A stretch of DNA of 64,000 bases from Myxococcota bacterium (GCA_025054695.1 JANWZI010000001.1:44562-108561), one strand, 5' to 3'. Positions 48,843 through 60,451 are shown, counted from the first letter of the stretch. Translations and numbers: made by a program. The notes: generated by a model from the letters alone, not told the origin.

Positions 48843-50464
48843 TGACGCAGGACGCCCGCACCGACGGTCCCGGGCCGCGCGCGTTCCTGGCCGTGTGCGA
48901 CGGCGAGCGTCGATTCGTGCACGAGCTCGGAACGACCAGCGAACTGGTCGTGGGAGCCGGTCGTGAGGCGGACCTCCGTCTCTACTCACCCGGCGTCCAC
49001 GCCGAGCACGTGCTCGTGCGCTGGGATGGCGAATCGGTGCGGCTGCGACCGCTGTCGGGCGCGAGCTTCGTGCAGGGCCGGCGCGTCGAGCACGAAATCG
49101 CGCTCGAGCTGGGCGAGGAGGTGAGCATCGGCGAGGCCCGCCTGGTCGCCGGGCTCGTGCGCCCGGAGACCTCCGCGGTACGGCGCGCCCTGCCGCACCA
49201 CGAGTTCCGCGAGCGGATGCACGAAGAGGTGGCGCGCGCGGCGCGTTCGGGCCGACCGACCGCCCTCGCGATGATCGCGGCGCGCGCCGGCGAGGGAGCG
49301 CGCATCGCGACCCGCGCCCTCGAGAGCTTCCGCGCAGGCGACCTCGTCGGCACCTACGCGCACGACGAAATCGAGCTGCTCCTGCCCGACACGCCGCGGC
49401 GCACGGCCCGCAGCGTCGTCACGCGCCTCCTGAACGAATCGGGGGCCCTCGGAGCGGTCGCCGGCGTCGCCGTCACTCCCGACGACGGAGAAGGCGCCGA
49501 GCGCCTCGAGCGTGCGGCACGCGACGCGCTGCGCCGTGCCATCGCCGGCGGGCCGCTCCTGGCCGATCCGCCCGTTCGCACGGAGCGCGCCCCGGGACCG
49601 CTCGAGGCCCACGACCCGGCGACGCGGGAGCTGCTCGACGTGCTCGCCGATCTCGCGACCGACTCCGCGCCGGTGTTGCTCGTCGGCGAGGTCTACTGCG
49701 GCAAGGTGCGTTTTGCCCGCGTCCTGCACGAACGCGGAGCGCGAGCCGACGGGCCGTTCGTCGTGCTGCCGTGCGCCGGTCCAGGGTCGCGTGGCCGGAT
49801 GCAACGGGCCATCGCATCCTCGGTGCAGCGCGCGGCGGGCGGCACGCTCGTACTCGACGAGGTCGCCGAGCTCGACCCCGGCGGGCAGGCCGTGCTGCGC
49901 GCGCAGCTCGAGGCGGCGCCCCCGATGCGCCTGGTCGCGACGACGCATCGCGCGATCGCCGCACTGGTCGAGCGTGGGGTCTTCGACGCCGCCCTGTACC
50001 GCCGGCTCGCGGTCGAGGTGGTCGAGGTGCCTCCGCTGCGCGCGCGTCCGGGAGACATCGTCCCCCTCGCCCGCCGCTTCGCCGAGCAGGCCGGCGCGAC
50101 GCCTCCCGTGCGACTGTCGGCGGGAGCGCTCGTACGACTGCGCAGCTATCCGTGGCCGGGCAACGTGCTCGAGCTACGCAATGCGATGGAGCGCGCCGTG
50201 CGTCTGGCCGGAGACGGAGAGGTGCTCGCCGAGCACCTTCCGAGCGAGGTGCTGCCGGCGGCGCCGACCGAGGGCCGCCTCCGCGCGCAAATCGACTCGG
50301 TCGAACGCGACGCGATCGTCAAGGCGCTCGCCGACGCCAACCACAACCAGACGCACGCCGCGCGGCGACTCGGACTGAGCCGGCGTGCACTCATCTACAA
50401 GATGGAGAAATACGGCCTGAAACGACCGCCCGGCGAGGCGCGCCGACGCGGGCCGGAGCCCTGA
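48843..50464 (+). CDS. FHA - degenerate GGDEF-like - AAA+ (bEBP-like) - Fis HTH regulator
   Basis: FHA-like LVVGAGREADLRLYSPGVHAEHVLVRWDGESVRLRPL; AAA+ GGTLVLDEVAELDPGGQAVLRAQLE...YPWPGNVLELRNAMERAV; HTH_8 NHNQTHAARRLGLSRRALIYKMEKYGL. Confidence 0.87.
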
Positions 50465-50609
50465 CGACGCCGTTGCGGCCCTCCGCATCGCTTCACTCGA
50501 TGTGATGGTGAATCACGGCGAGCCGACCTCGAGCGAGCCCGCGCATCGTCGAGGCCGACGTGGGGGCACGAGCTGGCTTGTGAGACGAGTCCCACTCGGA
50601 GCCCATTAC

Positions 50610-50704
50610 CGAGGCCGGGCTCGAGGTCGAGTCCGTGTCCGTGTCCGTGTCCGAGACCGAGTCCGAGACCGAGTCCGAGAGCCCGAGCGCGAGTCCGAGC
50701 CCGC
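50610..50704 (+). repeat. GAGNCC hexamer tract 11
   Basis: gtcgagtccgtgtccgtgtccgtgtccgagaccgagtccgagaccgagtccgagag; convergent intergenic region. Confidence 0.88.
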
Positions 50705-50741
50705 GCCGATGTCTTGTGCGTCGGTCGGAACGACGTTTCGC

Positions 50742-53700
50742 TCAGTTGGGCGCGCCGGGCGTGGGGGTCGGCAGCGCCCGCCAGTCGGAGGCCGCGTCGT
50801 CGGTGTCGCGGCCGTCCGGGGAGCGACCGATCGAGCCGGATCCGCCGTCACGCGCCGAGGTGGACGTCCCCTCGACGAGACTGACCGGATCGGCGAGGCC
50901 GGTGATGCGAGCCGCGTCGATGCGGCCGCCGTAGCTCAAGGCGTCGACGAGCCGGCCGGTCGTGACGTCGAGCAGCGCGATGCCGTCTGGATCGCCGTTC
51001 TGCAGCGTGTTGTCGGGCAGCGCGAATCGCAGAACCCCGGGTGGGGCCGTGACGGCGGCGTTGGCGACGAGCACCCGGCCACCGGGCGCGAGGGTGCCCG
51101 ACAGCATCACGCGCCGGTACTCGGTGCCCGTGGCGCCGTTGACGAGCACGAGCGCGAAGCGTCCGAGATCGAGGCTCGAACTGCCCGTGTGGAGCAGCTC
51201 GACGAACTCCATCGTGTCGGTCCCGGGCTGGTCGTAATCGACCTCGTTGATGACGAGGCCCCTCGCGTCCGCCTCCACGCGGACCGTGGCGCTGCGCTCG
51301 ATGCCGTCCAGCGAAGCGCGCACGGTGCACGTCGTCGCGGCCGCAGGCGCCATCAGCGCGAAGTCGCCCACCGACGTGTCGATCGCGACGTCGGCGGAAG
51401 CGGGCACCGAACAGCCGCCGGTGGCCGACAGCGCGACGGACAGGCCCGCGGGCGGCGCGGGGAACTCGACGCGCACGTGCATCGCCAATCGGGCGCCGGC
51501 CATGACCGATGCGCCATCCGGCTCGACCGCGACCAGGCGCGGTCGCTCGTCCGAGCCGAGCACCCGCACCATCGCCGTCGCCATCGCGCCGTCGAGACTC
51601 GCGGTCACCACGTAGGGCGTCGCGCTCGCGACCCGGCCATCGACGCGGACCGGGGCGCGGTCCGCTCCCGCGGGCACGACGACGTCCATCACCGCGAGCG
51701 CGCCGGGCATGCTCGACGTCATGCGGACGAGCCGGTCCGTCGACGTCGGCGCGGAAAGCACGACGTGCAGCGCGTCGGGAAACGTGGCCGCGAGGCCGCG
51801 TCCCTGGCGTGCGTAGACCAGCGCCGGCAGCAACGAGGCGAGCGTCGCCGGTCCCGTCCGGACGTCCGCCGCGTCGCGCGGCAGAAGCTTCGTGTGACCG
51901 TTGCGATGCGCCAGCACACCGGTGATCGACTCGAAGCGCGCGCCTGTCATCGGCGCGGGCTCGATGCGATGGAGCGCATCGTCGACCCGCAGCCCGTCGT
52001 CGACCGCGAACTCGTGTGTCGGCGCGCGGTCACCAGGCCCCGGTGGTGGCGACGGATCGGTGACCGTGACCGGCCCCACGCGTACGAGCAGCCCCTCGAG
52101 CGCGCGTGCGCGCGGCCCGCCGGTCGTCACCTCGGCCGGCATGACCGCGAGCGGGGTGGGCTCCGCCGAAGCCCGTCCGACTCGCGAATACGTCGGCGTA
52201 CCGATCTGGATCTGCCCGAAGTAATCGACGATTGTCGCGCGCGAGACGTCGACGAGGTCACCGCGCGCGACCATCGGTGCGCGCGCCGTATAGACGTAAA
52301 TGCCCGCGTCCTCGGGGCCGCGCCAGGCCGCACCCGCCGCGTCGACCTGCGCGAAGAAACCATTCGGTCCGACCGCCGTCACGACGATCGGCGCGGCGAT
52401 GGCCACGCTCGTGCCCGGAGCGACGCGGCCCGACTTGACGTCGTAGACGCTGACGGGGCAAGCGCGGTCGGCCGGGTTGGGCGTGTCGGGGCAGCCGTCG
52501 CACCGGTCACCTTTGCCGTCCCCGTCGCGATCGGACTGATCGGGATTGGGCACGTCGCGACAGTTGTCCGTCGCGTCGGGCACGCCGTCCCCGTCGCGGT
52601 CGCCAGGCGAGGGGCGAGGACAGTCGGTCGAACGCGCGACCAGGGGGCACGGATCGCACGCGTCGCCGACACCGTCGCCGTCGTGGTCGGCCTGCGCGCC
52701 GCGGTCGACGGGACGGATCGGGTCGAAGACGCACGGACAGAGGTCGAGCGCGTCGGCGATGCCGTCGCCGTCGCCGTCGTCGGGTCGGATCACGCCGTCG
52801 TACCGGTTCGAGCCGTCGACTTCGGGCGACGGGAGCGGAGCTCGGGCGTCGCGCGCGGGAACGCAGGACGGCTCACCGTCGGGCCGACCACAGAAGAACA
52901 ACGGGTAACGCGGACTCGCCGCCGCCTCGAGGGCCGAAAGGCTCATGCCCGTCTCGCGCATCGCGCACACGCGGCTCGGGCGGCCGCACACCTCGAGGGC
53001 GTCGCACGAGCCGCCGTCGGGAAACGCCGCGACGAGCGAAGCTTCGCCGTACAGGGGCCGGCCCCCGCGCAGCACGAGCAGCACGTCGGCCGCTTCGGCC
53101 TCGAGAACCGCTCGATGCCCGTGGCGGCGACGTGCGTCGAACAGGGCGATGTCGCCCGCGAGCCCCACGGCGAGCACGCCGACCGCATCGTCGACGGCGA
53201 GGGCGGCAGCCGCGTCGCGCGTCACCATGAGCCAGAGCTGCTCGTCGGTGAGCCAGCCGTTCCAGTAGCGGTCGTTGAGCTCGACGGCGCAGCGCAGCTC
53301 GCGAAGCAGGTTCATCGAGCCGGTCACGATCCAGTCGGTTCCGATCGCGACGCGGATCCCCATCGCGGTCGCGGTCGTGATGCGCGCCGTCTCGCCATAC
53401 AGCGCCACGTTGCTGCGCGGAGACCAGATGATCGAGGCCCCGGTCGCCGCGATCTCGGCGAGGTCCGTGCCGAGCAGGCCAATCCCATGGATGATCGCGG
53501 TTTCGGGCTCGAGCAGATCGCGCGGCGCCTCGCGCATGCACAACAGCTCGTTGCGCGCGGCGGCGTCGATGCCCTCGGCGACGTGCGGCGTGAATGCGTC
53601 GACGCGCGACAACTCCGAGGGGTCGGTCCCGCCCGCCGGATAGCCGCAGCCCTCGGTCAGCAGCGTGCCGCGGCTGTCCGCGAGCGGGAACGTCTCGTAC

Positions 53701-54530
53701 AGCACCGGCGTCTGCCCGAGCCCCTCCATCTCGGCGCGGTCGAGGTTGCGCAGGAAACCCGCGCGACTTCCGGACCCGTTGACGCTGGTCGCGCCGCCGA
53801 GCACGTGCCGCAGCTCCCCCCACGCGATTGCGGCCGACGAGGCACCCCCGCTCGACGCGATGCGATGGTGCCCGCGCAGCCCCAGGCGCCAGTCGTGTCG
53901 GTGTTCGTAGCGCTCGGGCGTCATCATGTACGGGACGTTGTGGATGAACGTGATGTGCTCGTGCGCGTTGATGAGACCGGGCGAGACGACCGCATCCGGG
54001 CAGCGCACGATCGTCGCGGTCGAAGCCCCCGGATTGCGCGCGCAGTCGCAACCGACGCAGCGGATCGTGCCGCTCGCGTCGACGAACACCTGCCCTCCGA
54101 GCAGGATCTCGCCCGGAAGCAGGACGTCTCCCGTGATCAGCACCGCGCCGTCGCCGCGCTCGGCCTCGCAGGCCGCGGCCGGCAGCGACGGGAGGGCGTC
54201 GCCGGGACAGCGCCGCACGGACGGCTCGGGGGTCTCGGGCATCCAGCACCGGCTCGGAGGCGGGCCGCCATCGGGTCCCGGCCCCGTGTCGGGCCCGGCG
54301 CCGTCGCGCCCGTCGCCGTCGAGCGGGCCCGCGTCGCCGGTGGGCGGCTCTTCGGAAACCGCGTCGATGGGCTGCCCGTCCGGTTCTGGCATCGCGTCGA
54401 AGGGCTCCGGTGCGTCGGCCGCAGCGTCGCGGTCGCGCATCGGGCGCGACGGACTCGCAGCGCACGACGCCGAGAGAACCACGACGATGGCCGCACACCA
54501 GACGACAAGGCGGCCCGACGCGATGGGCAC
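50742..54530 (-). CDS. Giant secreted lipoprotein: amidohydrolase - TSP3-type Ca repeats - OB/cadherin-like region - lamin-tail domain
   Basis: GTG start; [12 protein letters not shown] lipobox; [18 protein letters not shown]...IIHGIGLLG...[110 protein letters not shown]. Confidence 0.88.
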   Translation of the reverse strand: MPIASGRLVVWCAAIVVVLSASCAASPSRPMRDRDAAADAPEPFDAMPEPDGQPIDAVSEEPPTGDAGPLDGDGRDGAGPDTGPGPDGGPPPSRCWMPETPEPSVRRCPGDALPSLPAAACEAERGDGAVLITGDVLLPGEILLGGQVFVDASGTIRCVGCDCARNPGASTATIVRCPDAVVSPGLINAHEHITFIHNVPYMMTPERYEHRHDWRLGLRGHHRIASSGGASSAAIAWGELRHVLGGATSVNGSGSRAGFLRNLDRAEMEGLGQTPVLYETFPLADSRGTLLTEGCGYPAGGTDPSELSRVDAFTPHVAEGIDAAARNELLCMREAPRDLLEPETAIIHGIGLLGTDLAEIAATGASIIWSPRSNVALYGETARITTATAMGIRVAIGTDWIVTGSMNLLRELRCAVELNDRYWNGWLTDEQLWLMVTRDAAAALAVDDAVGVLAVGLAGDIALFDARRRHGHRAVLEAEAADVLLVLRGGRPLYGEASLVAAFPDGGSCDALEVCGRPSRVCAMRETGMSLSALEAAASPRYPLFFCGRPDGEPSCVPARDARAPLPSPEVDGSNRYDGVIRPDDGDGDGIADALDLCPCVFDPIRPVDRGAQADHDGDGVGDACDPCPLVARSTDCPRPSPGDRDGDGVPDATDNCRDVPNPDQSDRDGDGKGDRCDGCPDTPNPADRACPVSVYDVKSGRVAPGTSVAIAAPIVVTAVGPNGFFAQVDAAGAAWRGPEDAGIYVYTARAPMVARGDLVDVSRATIVDYFGQIQIGTPTYSRVGRASAEPTPLAVMPAEVTTGGPRARALEGLLVRVGPVTVTDPSPPPGPGDRAPTHEFAVDDGLRVDDALHRIEPAPMTGARFESITGVLAHRNGHTKLLPRDAADVRTGPATLASLLPALVYARQGRGLAATFPDALHVVLSAPTSTDRLVRMTSSMPGALAVMDVVVPAGADRAPVRVDGRVASATPYVVTASLDGAMATAMVRVLGSDERPRLVAVEPDGASVMAGARLAMHVRVEFPAPPAGLSVALSATGGCSVPASADVAIDTSVGDFALMAPAAATTCTVRASLDGIERSATVRVEADARGLVINEVDYDQPGTDTMEFVELLHTGSSSLDLGRFALVLVNGATGTEYRRVMLSGTLAPGGRVLVANAAVTAPPGVLRFALPDNTLQNGDPDGIALLDVTTGRLVDALSYGGRIDAARITGLADPVSLVEGTSTSARDGGSGSIGRSPDGRDTDDAASDWRALPTPTPGAPN

Positions 54531-54671
54531 GCGCCCAGCGTGACACGAGGCGGGGCGCGTATCGAGGGTCGCCCGTATCGATCGCGTGAGCGCATCGTGT
54601 CGAACGGGCTGCGGCAGGGCCTCGATCCTGCTCGACGGGATCGGGCCGCCGCTGATAGAAGCACGGCCCCG

Positions 54672-55526
54672 ATGCTCGCGCGACGACGAGGAGGCCGTTC
54701 CGGCGTGCGGCGGCGCGGGGCATTTGCTGCGGGCCGCGTGGACCGTCATCGGCTCTACGAGCAGGCCGTCCAGCAAGTCGACTTCGAAGTCGACCAGGTC
54801 GATGCCCTCTTCCGCCGGCTTCGCGGTCGGACGCCCGCAACCCTGCGCGAAGATTTTTGTGGGACGGCGGCCATGGCGTGCGAGTGGGTGCGCCGCGGCC
54901 CCGAACGGCGCGCCGTCGGCGTGGACCTGGACGCGCGCGTGCTCGACTGGGCGCGCCGGCACAACGTCGCGTCGCTCGGCGAGGCCGCCCGGCGCGTGCG
55001 CCTGATCCGCGGCGACGTGCGCGGCGTGCGCGCGGGCCGTTTCGACGTGATCGTCGCCTACAATTTCAGCTACTGGGTATTTCGCACGCGCGAGGTGATG
55101 CGCGATTACTTCCGCCGCGTCCGTCGTGCCCTGAAGCCCGACGGGCTGTTCCTGCTCGACGCGTACGGCGGCTACGAGGCCTACGAGGAACGCGTCGAGC
55201 GGCGCCGCGAGCGCGGCTTCGTCTTCGAGTGGGAGCAGGCCCGCTACAACCCGGTCGACGGCTCGATGCGCACGTACATCCACTTCGAGCTACCGGGAGG
55301 ACGAAGGATGGAGCGCGCGTTCCGCTACGACTGGCGGTTGTGGTCGCTGCCGGAGCTCCGCGAGCTGCTCGGCGAGGCGGGCTTCGCGCGCACGCGTGTC
55401 TGGACCGACCCGGACGACGACGGCCGCCATCGATTTGTCGAGCGCCTCGACGCAGACGCGTGCTGGATCGCCTACCTCGTCGCCGAGCCGCGGGCTACGT
55501 CAACCGTCGCGCAGCGCCCGTGCTAG
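54672..55526 (+). CDS. Class I SAM-dependent methyltransferase
   Basis: [41 protein letters not shown]...[49 protein letters not shown]. Confidence 0.9.
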   Translation: MLARRRGGRSGVRRRGAFAAGRVDRHRLYEQAVQQVDFEVDQVDALFRRLRGRTPATLREDFCGTAAMACEWVRRGPERRAVGVDLDARVLDWARRHNVASLGEAARRVRLIRGDVRGVRAGRFDVIVAYNFSYWVFRTREVMRDYFRRVRRALKPDGLFLLDAYGGYEAYEERVERRRERGFVFEWEQARYNPVDGSMRTYIHFELPGGRRMERAFRYDWRLWSLPELRELLGEAGFARTRVWTDPDDDGRHRFVERLDADACWIAYLVAEPRATSTVAQRPC

Positions 55527-55535
55527 CCTCGCGTC

Positions 55536-56108
55536 GTGAGCACCGCGCCGCGGCTCGCGACGTACGACGACCTCGTCGCGCTGCCCGAAGGCGAGCGCGC
55601 CGAGATCGTCGCGGGCTCGCTCGAGCTCGCGCCGGCCCCGCTGCCGCGACACGCGAGGGTGCAGCGTGCCCTCTCTCGCCTGATCGGCGGGCCCTTCGAC
55701 GACGACGACGGCCGAGGAGGCCCCGGCGGGTGGTGGATTTTGCTCGAAGTGGACGTGCGGCTCGGACCGCACGACATCGTGCGGCCCGACCTGTCCGGCT
55801 GGAGGCGGCAGCGACTGCCCGAACCGTGGGACCTGCGGCCGATCGACGTGGTGCCCGATTGGGTCTGTGAAGTTGTCTCGCCGGCCAGTGCGCGACTCGA
55901 CCGGGTCGTCAAGGTCCGATTGTACCGCGAGGCGGGCGTCAGTGCGTACTGGATGGTCGATCCCGACGCGCGCGTGCTCGAGGCGCTGGTGCGGGAGGGC
56001 AGCCGCTGGGTCGAGGCGGGTCGCTACGGCGACGGAGACGTCGCGCGCATCGCGCCGTTCGAGGCCGTGGAGCTCGAAGTCGCGCGGCTCTTCCCGCCGA
56101 CGCGCTGA
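55536..56108 (+). CDS. Uma2 family endonuclease (DUF820)
   Basis: TYDDLVALPEGERAEIVAGSLELAPAPLPRHARVQRAL...IVRPDLSGWRR...PDWVCEVVSPASARLDRVVKVRLYREAGVSAYWMVDPDAR. Confidence 0.93.
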   Translation: MSTAPRLATYDDLVALPEGERAEIVAGSLELAPAPLPRHARVQRALSRLIGGPFDDDDGRGGPGGWWILLEVDVRLGPHDIVRPDLSGWRRQRLPEPWDLRPIDVVPDWVCEVVSPASARLDRVVKVRLYREAGVSAYWMVDPDARVLEALVREGSRWVEAGRYGDGDVARIAPFEAVELEVARLFPPTR

Positions 56109-56142
56109 CTGCGGCGGGCGGGTGTCGTGTCGACATACCGAG

Positions 56143-56206
56143 GATCGGACTCCGATTCGGACTCGGACTCCGACTCGGGACCGGTCTCGGACTCGGGCTC
56201 GGCCTT
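56143..56206 (-). repeat. GAGNCC hexamer tract 12
   Basis: ggactccgattcggactcggactccgactcgggaccggtctcggactcgggctcgg on +; convergent intergenic region. Confidence 0.85.
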
Positions 56207-56268
56207 GCCCGCGGAAGCCGTCCCGCGCGATGCGTCCACGGGTCCACGCGCTCGAGCGAGGGCCGACG

Positions 56269-57156
56269 TCACACGCGGGCGACAAACTCGAGCATCACGT
56301 CCGCGAGACGATCGGGTGCCGTCCACTGCATCATGTGGCCGCAGTCCTCGAGCACGACGCGGCGCGCGTTGCGAATCCAGTTCAACCGTTCGTCCTCGTC
56401 GGGCAGGCGCATGCCGCGCGCGGCCGCAACGAACAACACGGGGACCGTGATTCGTTCGAGGAACGCGCGGAACGCGACCTTCGAAAACGGAATTGGGGCG
56501 CGCGTGTGGTGCAGTCGGTCGTACGTGAAGACGATCCCCTCGCCGTCGGGGGCCGGCCGCGTCGCGTGGGCGACGAGCCGACGGCCGAGCTCGTCGGGCA
56601 GCTCCGGATGGTGGCGGCGCATGCGCGCGAGGGCCTCGTCGGCGTCGCGCAGGACGCGCGCGGGCCGCTTGCGTTCGCGGCGCACACCGTCGATCCACAC
56701 GGCGAAGCGGTCGGGAATCGCAAGGTCCGATTCGGGTGGCCCGAGCCCTTCGAGGAGCACGAGCGCGCGCAGGGCCTGGGGAAAGGTACCCGCGAACATC
56801 GCGGACGCGGTCCCGCCCATCGAGTGACCCACCAGGACGGGGCGTTCGTCGGGGCAGAGCTGGGGCAACAGCTCGGCCAGATCGAGCACGTAATCGGGGA
56901 AGTGGTAGTAGCCACCCGCGCCGACGTGCTCGGTGCGGCCGTGGCCCCGCCAGTCGAAGGCACGGACGCGCCAGCCGGCCGCGGCCAGTCGCGCGGCGAG
57001 CGCGGCGAATCCGGCCCCGTGATCGAGCCAGCCGTGCGTGAGCACGATGCTGCCGCGCGGCTCGCCGTCCGGATCCCACTCGAAGACGTGGTGCTCGAGG
57101 CCGTTGGCGCGGATGCGCGTCTGCCGTGGCCAGTCGGTCGGCGGCGTCGAGGTCAT
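56269..57156 (-). CDS. Alpha/beta-fold hydrolase
   Basis: IVLTHGWLDHGAGFAALAARLAAAGWRVRAFDWRGHGRTEHVG; VLVGHSMGGTASAMFAG nucleophile elbow. Confidence 0.92.
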   Translation of the reverse strand: MTSTPPTDWPRQTRIRANGLEHHVFEWDPDGEPRGSIVLTHGWLDHGAGFAALAARLAAAGWRVRAFDWRGHGRTEHVGAGGYYHFPDYVLDLAELLPQLCPDERPVLVGHSMGGTASAMFAGTFPQALRALVLLEGLGPPESDLAIPDRFAVWIDGVRRERKRPARVLRDADEALARMRRHHPELPDELGRRLVAHATRPAPDGEGIVFTYDRLHHTRAPIPFSKVAFRAFLERITVPVLFVAAARGMRLPDEDERLNWIRNARRVVLEDCGHMMQWTAPDRLADVMLEFVARV

Positions 57157-57179
57157 CGGCGCAGCGTCCCGGCGTGGCG

Positions 57180-58232
57180 CTAACCGGCGATGTCGCGGAA
57201 GGTGACGAGCACGAGCATGCCGAGCAGCAGGAACAGGCCCACCGTGTGGACCATGGCCTCGAACCGCTCGTTGGGCCGCCGTCGCGTCACGAGCTCGTAG
57301 CCCAGGAACAGCAGCCGGCCCCCGTCGAGTGCCGGCAGAGGGAGCAGGTTGAAGAAGCCGAGCGCGATCGAGATGAGCGCGAGGATGTGGAGGTAGTCGT
57401 CGATGCCGCTGCGGGCGTGCTCGACGACGATCTTGCCCATGCCGTATGGGCCGACGACGCCTTCCGTGGTGCACGAGCGGAACATGTCGCCGAGGGCCGC
57501 AATCGCGGCGAGCGTTCCGAGAAACGGCCGGACGAGCGCCTCCCGTGCGGCCTGCGCGAGCGTCATCGGTTCGTGGCGAACGTCCACCGCCGCCACGACG
57601 CCGATCCGGCCCGCCCAGATCGTGCGACCGGCCTCGTCGCGCGCCTGCACCGCCGTCGGGGTGATCGTGACCGTGAACCGGCGACCGCCGCGCTCGACCT
57701 CGTATTCGGTCTTCTGCTTGGCGCGTCCGCGCGTGATGCGCGTGAGATCCTCGATCGTCCGCACCGGCTCTCCGTTCGCGCGCACGACGATGTCACCCGG
57801 ACGCAACCCCGCCGCCGCGGCCGGGCTGCCGGGCGCGACTTCGGCGATGGTCATCGGGGTGCGCGGCTGCTCGCGCTTTTCGCCGACGGTCGCGAAGACG
57901 CCGAACATGATGAACGACGCGGCCAGATAATTGGCGACCGGGCCGGCCGCGATCGTCAGCATCCTCGGAAGCAAGCCTTGGTTCGGGTACAGGGCGGGGT
58001 CGTTCGGATCGACCTGCTCGTGCGGGTTCATCCCCGCGATCTGGACGTAGGCGAGAAGTGGAATCGCGCCGATCTGAAACGTTGTGTCGCTGCCGCGCGG
58101 GCGATAGCGCGCGAGGGTCGGGCCGAATCCGATCGAGAACCGCGTCACGCGCATTCCGAAGGCGCGCGCCACCAGATAATGGCCCGCCTCGTGCACGATC
58201 ACCAGGGCGCTGATGCCCACGATGGCGAGCAA
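57180..58232 (-). CDS. rseP: M50 site-2 metalloprotease (RseP-like)
   Basis: SALVIVHEAGHYLVARAFGMRVTRFSIGFGPTL; PDZ VAPGSPAAAAGLRPGDIVVRANGEPV; FFNLLPLPALDGGRLLFLGYELVTRRRPNE. Confidence 0.94.
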   Translation of the reverse strand: MLAIVGISALVIVHEAGHYLVARAFGMRVTRFSIGFGPTLARYRPRGSDTTFQIGAIPLLAYVQIAGMNPHEQVDPNDPALYPNQGLLPRMLTIAAGPVANYLAASFIMFGVFATVGEKREQPRTPMTIAEVAPGSPAAAAGLRPGDIVVRANGEPVRTIEDLTRITRGRAKQKTEYEVERGGRRFTVTITPTAVQARDEAGRTIWAGRIGVVAAVDVRHEPMTLAQAAREALVRPFLGTLAAIAALGDMFRSCTTEGVVGPYGMGKIVVEHARSGIDDYLHILALISIALGFFNLLPLPALDGGRLLFLGYELVTRRRPNERFEAMVHTVGLFLLLGMLVLVTFRDIAG

Positions 58233-58307
58233 GATGCCGACGACGGTTTCGATGCGACCAGCATAAGGTCTCGAGCGCGGGGCGTCGAGCGCTCGGAACC
58301 GCAGCTC

Positions 58308-58387
58308 GGCGTCCGGCTCGGACTTGGTCTTGATCTCGGAATCGGGCTAGGACTCGGACGCGGGCCCGGACTCGGAGTCGGCTCGGA
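58308..58387 (-). repeat. GAGNCC hexamer tract 13
   Basis: ggctcggacttggtcttgatctcggaatcgggctaggactcggacgcgggcccggactcggagtcgg on +; between two - strand genes. Confidence 0.82.
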
Positions 58388-58402
58388 ACGGCGGCCCGCG
58401 AC

Positions 58403-60451
58403 TCAGGGCTCTCGCTCGGCCCGCTCCAAGATGCGGAACTCCACACGCCGATTGCGCGCGCGCGCCTCTTCGGTCGTCGCACGCACGAGGGGATGGCCCT
58501 CCCCGTAACCTCGCGCGAGCAACCGGTCGGGCTCGATGCCGCGTTCGACGAGCCAGCGGCGCACGCTCAGCGCGCGCCGCTGGGACAGGTCGAGGTTGTA
58601 CATCTCGGTGCCCACGTCGTCGGTGTGACCCTGGATCTCGATGCGGCGCAGTTCGGGATGCCCCGCGATGGCGGCCCGGATCTGCTCCATGAGCCCGAAG
58701 CTCTCCGGGAGGATCACGTCGCTGTCGAATGCGAAGTGAATCTGCTCGCGCAGCTCGATGTGCGTGCGCTCGACGACGACGAGCTGGGGACGCCGCTCGA
58801 GCTCGCACCGCGTGTGCCCGTCGCCCTCGGCAGGGATTTCGCCCGCGCAATCGGCGGGTTCGTAGCCCTCGGCCTCGACCCGAAGGGAAACGGGGCCGGG
58901 CGCCATGCGATCGGAGACGAAGCGCCCGGCGGCATCGGTCGCCTGCGCGCCGTGATCGCGATCCAGGTAGCGTACGGTGGCTCGCTCGATCGGGACGAGG
59001 GCGCCGCGCTCGAGCACGAATCCCTGCAATCGCCCGGCGGGCGGTGGCCTCGTCGGCACCTCGACGCGCTCGACGCGCTCGACGAACCGCGTCGGCGGCC
59101 GCGGGGGCGGGGGCGACAGGTCGAACGCATAGCCCACCCCGAGCATGACGAGCCACGGCTCGTTCTGCGCGAGCTCCCGCACCGCGTGACGATACGAGGC
59201 GCCGAGCAGGCCGAGCTCCACGGCGGCGAGCGCGACCAGCCCTCGCACCGGCGGCAAGACCCGCGCGCCGAGCACGAGGTCCATCGGAAACGCGGCGACC
59301 GATGCGTCCGCGATGCAGCCGTCCTCGCCGGGCGACGGGACGCGCGCGCCGGGCGCGGCGGGCACGAAGACGCAGTCGTAGCCCTGACGGTTGACCGGGA
59401 CCTGCCAACGCCACTCGACGAGCGGCCGCAGCTCGATCTGCGGAGCGAGCCACACGCTCGCCTCCGCGCCGAGCCCGATCTCGAGCGCGTCGGTGCGATC
59501 GATCGCGAAGCCCCGCCTCTCGATCCGCGTCAACAGGTGACGCGTCTCGTCCTGGACGGGTCGCGGATCGGCCAGCGCGCGATAGCGTTCGCGCTCGAGC
59601 GCCTCGACGAGCGCGGCCGAGTTGTCGAGCTCGTAGCCGAGGTTGAAGCGCAGCACGACGGGCAGCGGCTGCTCGCGCGCGGACAGATCGACGCTCGCGG
59701 CGGCTCGAACGCGCGCACCGATGGCCGAGGCGTGCACACCGAGATCGCGACCCGTCGGAAGCCGCACCGCCCCGTCGGCCGCCACCGAGAGCAGCGGCGA
59801 GAGCGGGTGGCGCACGCGCACGCCGACCGATGCGTCGCCGAGCGCGTGGAGCAACGCGGGGCGGCCCCGGGAATTGCTGTTCGAAAGAAATCGAAGTTGT
59901 GCGTGGGGTTCGAAGCGCGTTCCGCGCGCGAGCGAGACGGCGAGCAGTCCCCCCGAGTACGTGTGCGAATCGTCGGGGCCGAGATAATCGCCCGTGACGA
60001 AGAAGTCCGTCACGAGCAGCGCGCGCAGCACGTCCGGGCCTGAAGGGTGGCCGTCGACGAGGTACAGCCCGCCGGTCGGTCCGTCGAGCGTCGGCAGGGC
60101 CCGAAAGGCCCGCGCGCGATTCGGATCGCGGTCGCGCCAGTCGAGCGGCTCGAGATCCGCCTCCGGCTCCTCTGCGCTCGCGATTTCTTCGTCCAAAACG
60201 TCGTCGTTGCCGTCACCGTTCCCCCTCTCGACGGGGGTCCGGATGGGCCTGCTGCGCGCACCGGCCTCACGTTGCGGTGGCGCAGGCCGCGCGGGGCCGC
60301 TCACTTCGTCCGGCGCGTGCTCGAAGTCGTCGAAGTCGTCTCCGAGACTCCGGGACGCACCCTGACCGCGGGCCGCGCCCGCAACGCCGGCGGACGCGAG
60401 CACGGCCGCGACGGCTCGCGTGACCCACCGGCTCGCACGCACCCGGAGCAC
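58403..60451 (-). CDS. OmpA-family C-terminal peptidoglycan-binding outer membrane protein
   Basis: C-terminal IHFAFDSDVILPESFGLMEQIRAAIAGHPELRRIEIQGHTDDVGTEMYNLDLSQRRALSVRRWLVERGIEPDRLLARGYGEGHPL. Confidence 0.93.
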   Translation of the reverse strand: MLRVRASRWVTRAVAAVLASAGVAGAARGQGASRSLGDDFDDFEHAPDEVSGPARPAPPQREAGARSRPIRTPVERGNGDGNDDVLDEEIASAEEPEADLEPLDWRDRDPNRARAFRALPTLDGPTGGLYLVDGHPSGPDVLRALLVTDFFVTGDYLGPDDSHTYSGGLLAVSLARGTRFEPHAQLRFLSNSNSRGRPALLHALGDASVGVRVRHPLSPLLSVAADGAVRLPTGRDLGVHASAIGARVRAAASVDLSAREQPLPVVLRFNLGYELDNSAALVEALERERYRALADPRPVQDETRHLLTRIERRGFAIDRTDALEIGLGAEASVWLAPQIELRPLVEWRWQVPVNRQGYDCVFVPAAPGARVPSPGEDGCIADASVAAFPMDLVLGARVLPPVRGLVALAAVELGLLGASYRHAVRELAQNEPWLVMLGVGYAFDLSPPPPRPPTRFVERVERVEVPTRPPPAGRLQGFVLERGALVPIERATVRYLDRDHGAQATDAAGRFVSDRMAPGPVSLRVEAEGYEPADCAGEIPAEGDGHTRCELERRPQLVVVERTHIELREQIHFAFDSDVILPESFGLMEQIRAAIAGHPELRRIEIQGHTDDVGTEMYNLDLSQRRALSVRRWLVERGIEPDRLLARGYGEGHPLVRATTEEARARNRRVEFRILERAEREP

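Noticed and set aside
50610-50704. MSCRAMM-like Ser-Asp repeat (clumping-factor type) adhesin
   Set aside because: SD-like translation appears only as one of several open frames of the intergenic hexamer and is not attached to any adhesin domain.
56269-57474. Longer upstream start for the alpha/beta hydrolase (ORF 56269..57474)
   Set aside because: The extension is antisense to/overlaps the rseP-like coding end; the start MTSTPPTDWPRQTRIRANG at 57156 is more plausible.
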